Part shown: piece after piece, positions 61,258-64,000 of the stretch | How positions within the stretch are numbered: position 1 is the first letter of the stretch | Layout: each line of letters opens with the position of its first letter | Origin: Nitrosovibrio sp. Nv17 | Lineage (GTDB): Bacteria; Pseudomonadota; Gammaproteobacteria; Burkholderiales; Nitrosomonadaceae | Length of the DNA stretch: 64,000 nt | Reading direction: 5' to 3' | Assembly: GCF_900119085.1 (NCBI RefSeq) | Contig: NZ_FPIQ01000001.1 | Location: 310,001-374,000 of the forward strand | Made by a program: the position numbers and the translations under genes | Notes under the pieces: generated by a model | The model's database searches: none | Told to the model about the DNA's origin: nothing | What the model saw: the letters and a program-made list of their open reading frames with translations, nothing else

Positions 61258-62145
61258 ATGTACAAGACCATAGAAGACCATGTCGGCAACACGCCGCTGG
61301 TGCGGCTCAAGCGTCTGCCGGGCAAGACCGGCAACGTCATCCTCGCCAAGCTGGAAGGCAACAACCCCGCAGGTTCCGTGAAGGACAGGCCGGCGCTGTC
61401 GATGATCCGCCACGCGCAGGCGCGCGGGGAGATCAGGCCGGGCGATACGCTGATCGAGGCGACCAGCGGCAATACCGGCATCGCGCTGGCCATGGCGGCG
61501 GCAATCATGGGCTATCCCCTGATCCTGGTGATGCCGGAACACCTGAGCGTGGAGCGGCGGCAGTCCATGAAGGCGTTCGGCGCGGAGATCATCCTGACTT
61601 CGGAGGAGGGCAGCATGGAGGAGGCGCGCGACGTGGCCGAGCGCATGCGCGACGAGGGCAGGGGGATCATCCTGGACCAGTTCGCCAATCCCGACAATCC
61701 ACGGGCGCACTACGAGGGCACCGCGCCCGAGATCTGGAGCGGCACCGGGGGCAGCATCACGCACCTGGTCAGCAGCATGGGCACCACCGGCACCATCATG
61801 GGGTGCTCCGAGTACTTCAAGGAAAGGAATCCCGAGATCCAGATCGTCGGCGTGCAGCCGGAGGAGGGCGCCCAGATTCCCGGCATCCGCAAGTGGCCGG
61901 AGGCCTACCTGCCGAAGATCTACGATCCCGCGCGGGTGGATTGCATCCTCCAGGTCTCCCAGGCCGAGGCCGAGGACATGACGCGGCGCCTGGCGCGCGA
62001 GGAGGGAATCTTCGCCGGCATCTCATCGGGCGGTGCCCTGGCGGCCGCCCTCAAGATTTCCCCCGGCGTACGCGACGCGGTGATCGTGTTCATCGTGTGC
62101 GATCGCGGCGATCGCTATCTTTCCACCGGGGTATTCCCGGACTGA
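61258..62145 (+). CDS. cysM: Cysteine synthase B
   Basis: 295 residues. PLP enzyme making cysteine (or S-sulfocysteine) from O-acetylserine. Schiff-base Lys42 in 'NNPAGSVKDRPALSMI', 'EATSGNTGIALAMAAAIMGY' (substrate loop), and 'SSMGTTGTIMGCSEYFKE'. Start ATG 61258 (MYKTIEDHVGNTPL). The C-terminus and length fit CysM rather than CysK. The AsmA-like gene begins right after the stop. Confidence 0.96.
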   Translation: MYKTIEDHVGNTPLVRLKRLPGKTGNVILAKLEGNNPAGSVKDRPALSMIRHAQARGEIRPGDTLIEATSGNTGIALAMAAAIMGYPLILVMPEHLSVERRQSMKAFGAEIILTSEEGSMEEARDVAERMRDEGRGIILDQFANPDNPRAHYEGTAPEIWSGTGGSITHLVSSMGTTGTIMGCSEYFKERNPEIQIVGVQPEEGAQIPGIRKWPEAYLPKIYDPARVDCILQVSQAEAEDMTRRLAREEGIFAGISSGGALAAALKISPGVRDAVIVFIVCDRGDRYLSTGVFPD

Positions 62146-64000
62146 GTGTCCCAGGGATCCGCAGGCACCGATTCTTGGGCGGCAAGCCAGCTGCTCGTCG
62201 CATTCCTCGCAGTGTTCCTGCTGGCCTCCGCGCATGCCGCGCCCCGGATCAGCCTCTCCATCGACGACATCCGCAGCCCCATCCTGAGCGCCCGGGGAAT
62301 ACGCGCGGCGCTGACCGGTACGCGCGCGGCGCAATTGGAAATCACCCTGGACGAGATCACCGCGCAGGGCAGGGTCTGGCGCAACCTGCGCTTTTCCTGT
62401 CCCACGTTCCGGCTCGGGGAGCGGATCGACTGCGAGGGCGGCACCCTGCACCTGTCCGGCTCGGCGGCCATTCCCGCCGAGTTCAGCTATTCGTCCCGTG
62501 AGAAAACGCTGGATGCGCGGATCCGTACCGTTTCCGAGGGAGCGGGCGAGGATTGGCGGCTTGCCGCCCGCTGGGCCGGATCGGCATGGGAGGGCACGCT
62601 CACGGTCGCCAACGGCCAGGCCGCCCGCATCGCGGGGCTATTGCCGGACCGGGAGAAGGCGAGCCTTGCTTTCGTCAAGGGGGCGATCGACGGTACGATC
62701 CGGATACGCGGAACCGCCGCCGGCCCCGAGGGCATGGAAATCGGCCTGGCGGTGGCCGGGCTGGCGTTTGGGGATGCGAGCGGCCTGCACGCGGGCGAGG
62801 GCATCGATGCCAGGCTCGATGCTACCGCCGAACGCCAGGGCGGCGCATGGATGTGGCGGGCCGGAGCGGCCTGGCCTCGGGGCGAGGTATTCTGGCAGCC
62901 GCTCTACCTCACCGGCCGGGGGCACCGGCTGGATGCCAGCGGGCGCCTGGAGGGCGACGTCCTCCATCTGCTCGAAGGACGCCTCACCCTGGCGGGCGTG
63001 GGCGAAGTGCGGCTGGCGGGCGAGGCCGACTGGGCGAATGGTGTGCTGCGCGACCTCGACCTCCACACGGAGGATCTCGATCTGGCTTCCCTGTTCGAGC
63101 ACATCCTCAAGCCTTTCCTGGCGGGCTCGTCCTTCGCGGGCCTGGGCGTGTCGGGCCGGGCCGGTGCCGGCTTGCGCCTGCGCGACGGCGCGCCGCAGCG
63201 CCTGGTCCTGGATCTGCGCGGCGCTGCGGTCGAGGACGAGCACGGACGCTTCGCCTTCCACGGCGTGGACGCGCGCATTCCCTGGCAGGCACAGGGAGTG
63301 TCGAGCGCCGACATCCGCGTGGGGGGCGGCCGCCTGGAGGGTGTCCCGCTGGGGGCGTTCCGCGTGCCGCTACAGATCGGCGGGGATGAGGTCTTCATCC
63401 CGCACATGATGGTACCGGTATTGGACGGCGAGTTCATCCTCAAGAATTTCCATGCGTCGCACGAGGCGGACGAGGATTGGCACTGGCAGTTCAGCGGGCG
63501 GCTGTCGCCCGTCTCGATGCAGAAGCTGACGGAGGCGCTGGGCAGCCGCCCCATGTACGGCACCCTCTCGGGCACGATCCCCAGGGTAAGCTACGCCGAC
63601 CGCGTCCTGGGCATGGACGGCAGCCTCCTGTTCCGGGTGTTCGACGGCACCGTGGAGGTGCGCGGCGTGACGGTGCGCGACCCGTTCGGGCGGGCGCCCG
63701 CCCTGGAGGCGGACCTGGACATGCACGAACTGGATCTCGGCATGCTGACCAGCGTGTTCTCGTTCGGCAGCATGCAGGGCCGCGTCGACGTGGCGGTGCA
63801 CGGCCTCGAACTGTTCGACTGGAAGCCGGTCAGGTTCGACGCCCGCGTCGCCAGCAGTCCCGGCAGCTATCCGCGCCGCATCAGCCAGGCCGCAGTGCAG
63901 AACATCTCCGCCCTGGGCGGATCGGGCGCCGCCGCCGCGATCCAGCGCAGCTTCCTGCACGTCTTCGAGGAGTTCGGCTACTCCCGCATCGGCTGGAGCT
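62146..64000 (+). CDS. Secreted AsmA/YdbH-like protein (partial, runs off the window)
   Basis: About 618 codons open to the window edge. GTG 62146 immediately follows the cysM stop in the same frame. A signal peptide (SQLLVAFLAVFLLASAHA) is followed by repetitive beta-rich sequence. Segments such as 'RDLDLHTEDLDLASLFEHIL', 'LRGAAVEDEHGRFAFHGVDA' and 'PRRISQAAVQNISALGGSGA' resemble the AsmA-like / YdbH (DUF748-type) bridge proteins proposed to move phospholipid between membranes. The C-terminus should be close, since these last segments sit near the end of that family. Confidence 0.7.
   Translation, partial: MSQGSAGTDSWAASQLLVAFLAVFLLASAHAAPRISLSIDDIRSPILSARGIRAALTGTRAAQLEITLDEITAQGRVWRNLRFSCPTFRLGERIDCEGGTLHLSGSAAIPAEFSYSSREKTLDARIRTVSEGAGEDWRLAARWAGSAWEGTLTVANGQAARIAGLLPDREKASLAFVKGAIDGTIRIRGTAAGPEGMEIGLAVAGLAFGDASGLHAGEGIDARLDATAERQGGAWMWRAGAAWPRGEVFWQPLYLTGRGHRLDASGRLEGDVLHLLEGRLTLAGVGEVRLAGEADWANGVLRDLDLHTEDLDLASLFEHILKPFLAGSSFAGLGVSGRAGAGLRLRDGAPQRLVLDLRGAAVEDEHGRFAFHGVDARIPWQAQGVSSADIRVGGGRLEGVPLGAFRVPLQIGGDEVFIPHMMVPVLDGEFILKNFHASHEADEDWHWQFSGRLSPVSMQKLTEALGSRPMYGTLSGTIPRVSYADRVLGMDGSLLFRVFDGTVEVRGVTVRDPFGRAPALEADLDMHELDLGMLTSVFSFGSMQGRVDVAVHGLELFDWKPVRFDARVASSPGSYPRRISQAAVQNISALGGSGAAAAIQRSFLHVFEEFGYSRIGWS

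Overview
This 64 kb window is chromosomal DNA of a high-GC (about 60-65 %) Gram-negative bacterium. Gene content and order (uvrA / YajR-like MFS / ssb, nudJ-mnmA-GST-purB, DUF971-ubiE, grpE-dnaK-dnaJ, phoB-phoR, clpS-clpA) point to a betaproteobacterium. The sucrose synthase / sucrose-phosphate synthase / fructokinase cluster recalls Nitrosomonadales-type autotrophs. That placement is inferred from content, not from a marker-gene tree. I saw no rRNA, tRNA, CRISPR array or intact transposase.

Layout. 1-2978 (minus): a heavy-metal RND efflux operon, with a CzcI-like small protein, a CzcC-like outer-membrane factor and a His-rich CzcB-like adaptor cut by the window edge. 3093-14240 (plus): an accessory island built from one large decayed SpvB/Rhs-type polymorphic toxin gene and three further fragments of the same gene. 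These are interleaved with toxin tips, probable immunity genes, a tandemly duplicated lipoprotein, a DUF433/PIN-like toxin-antitoxin pair and an alginate-export-type porin. Composition drops to AT-rich in the tips and their cargo. 14309-17031 (minus): a stress-type glycine-zipper protein, a tiny proline-rich protein, a chromosomal aadA homologue, a cupin and a small membrane protein.

17309-24155 (plus): DUF971 and ubiE, then the sucrose operon frk-sps(-spp)-sus. 24459-27830: a secreted hypothetical, a RidA-family protein, a lone TIR-like protein, a large membrane-anchored unknown and a Slp lipoprotein. 28134-31474: ovoA overlapping a PLP C-S lyase (ovoB), which together form a complete ovothiol core pathway. 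31611-39625: the cyanophycin locus (ABC exporter with an unusual N-terminal zinc-ribbon region, DUF1854 protein, CphA-prime, CphA). A sigma-54-like promoter and upstream dyads lie in front of the synthetase genes.

39687-64000 is mostly core: clpS-clpA, cold-shock gene, icd, nudJ-mnmA, GST, purB, grpE-dnaK-dnaJ with two sigma-32 promoters, a NUDIX hydrolase, phoB-phoR, a glycerate 2-kinase, uvrA, MFS, ssb, cysM and a truncated AsmA/YdbH-like secreted protein. The most interesting parts are the shuffled Rhs island with several toxin/immunity tips, the ovothiol operon, and the cyanophycin locus with its exporter and putative nitrogen-type control region.
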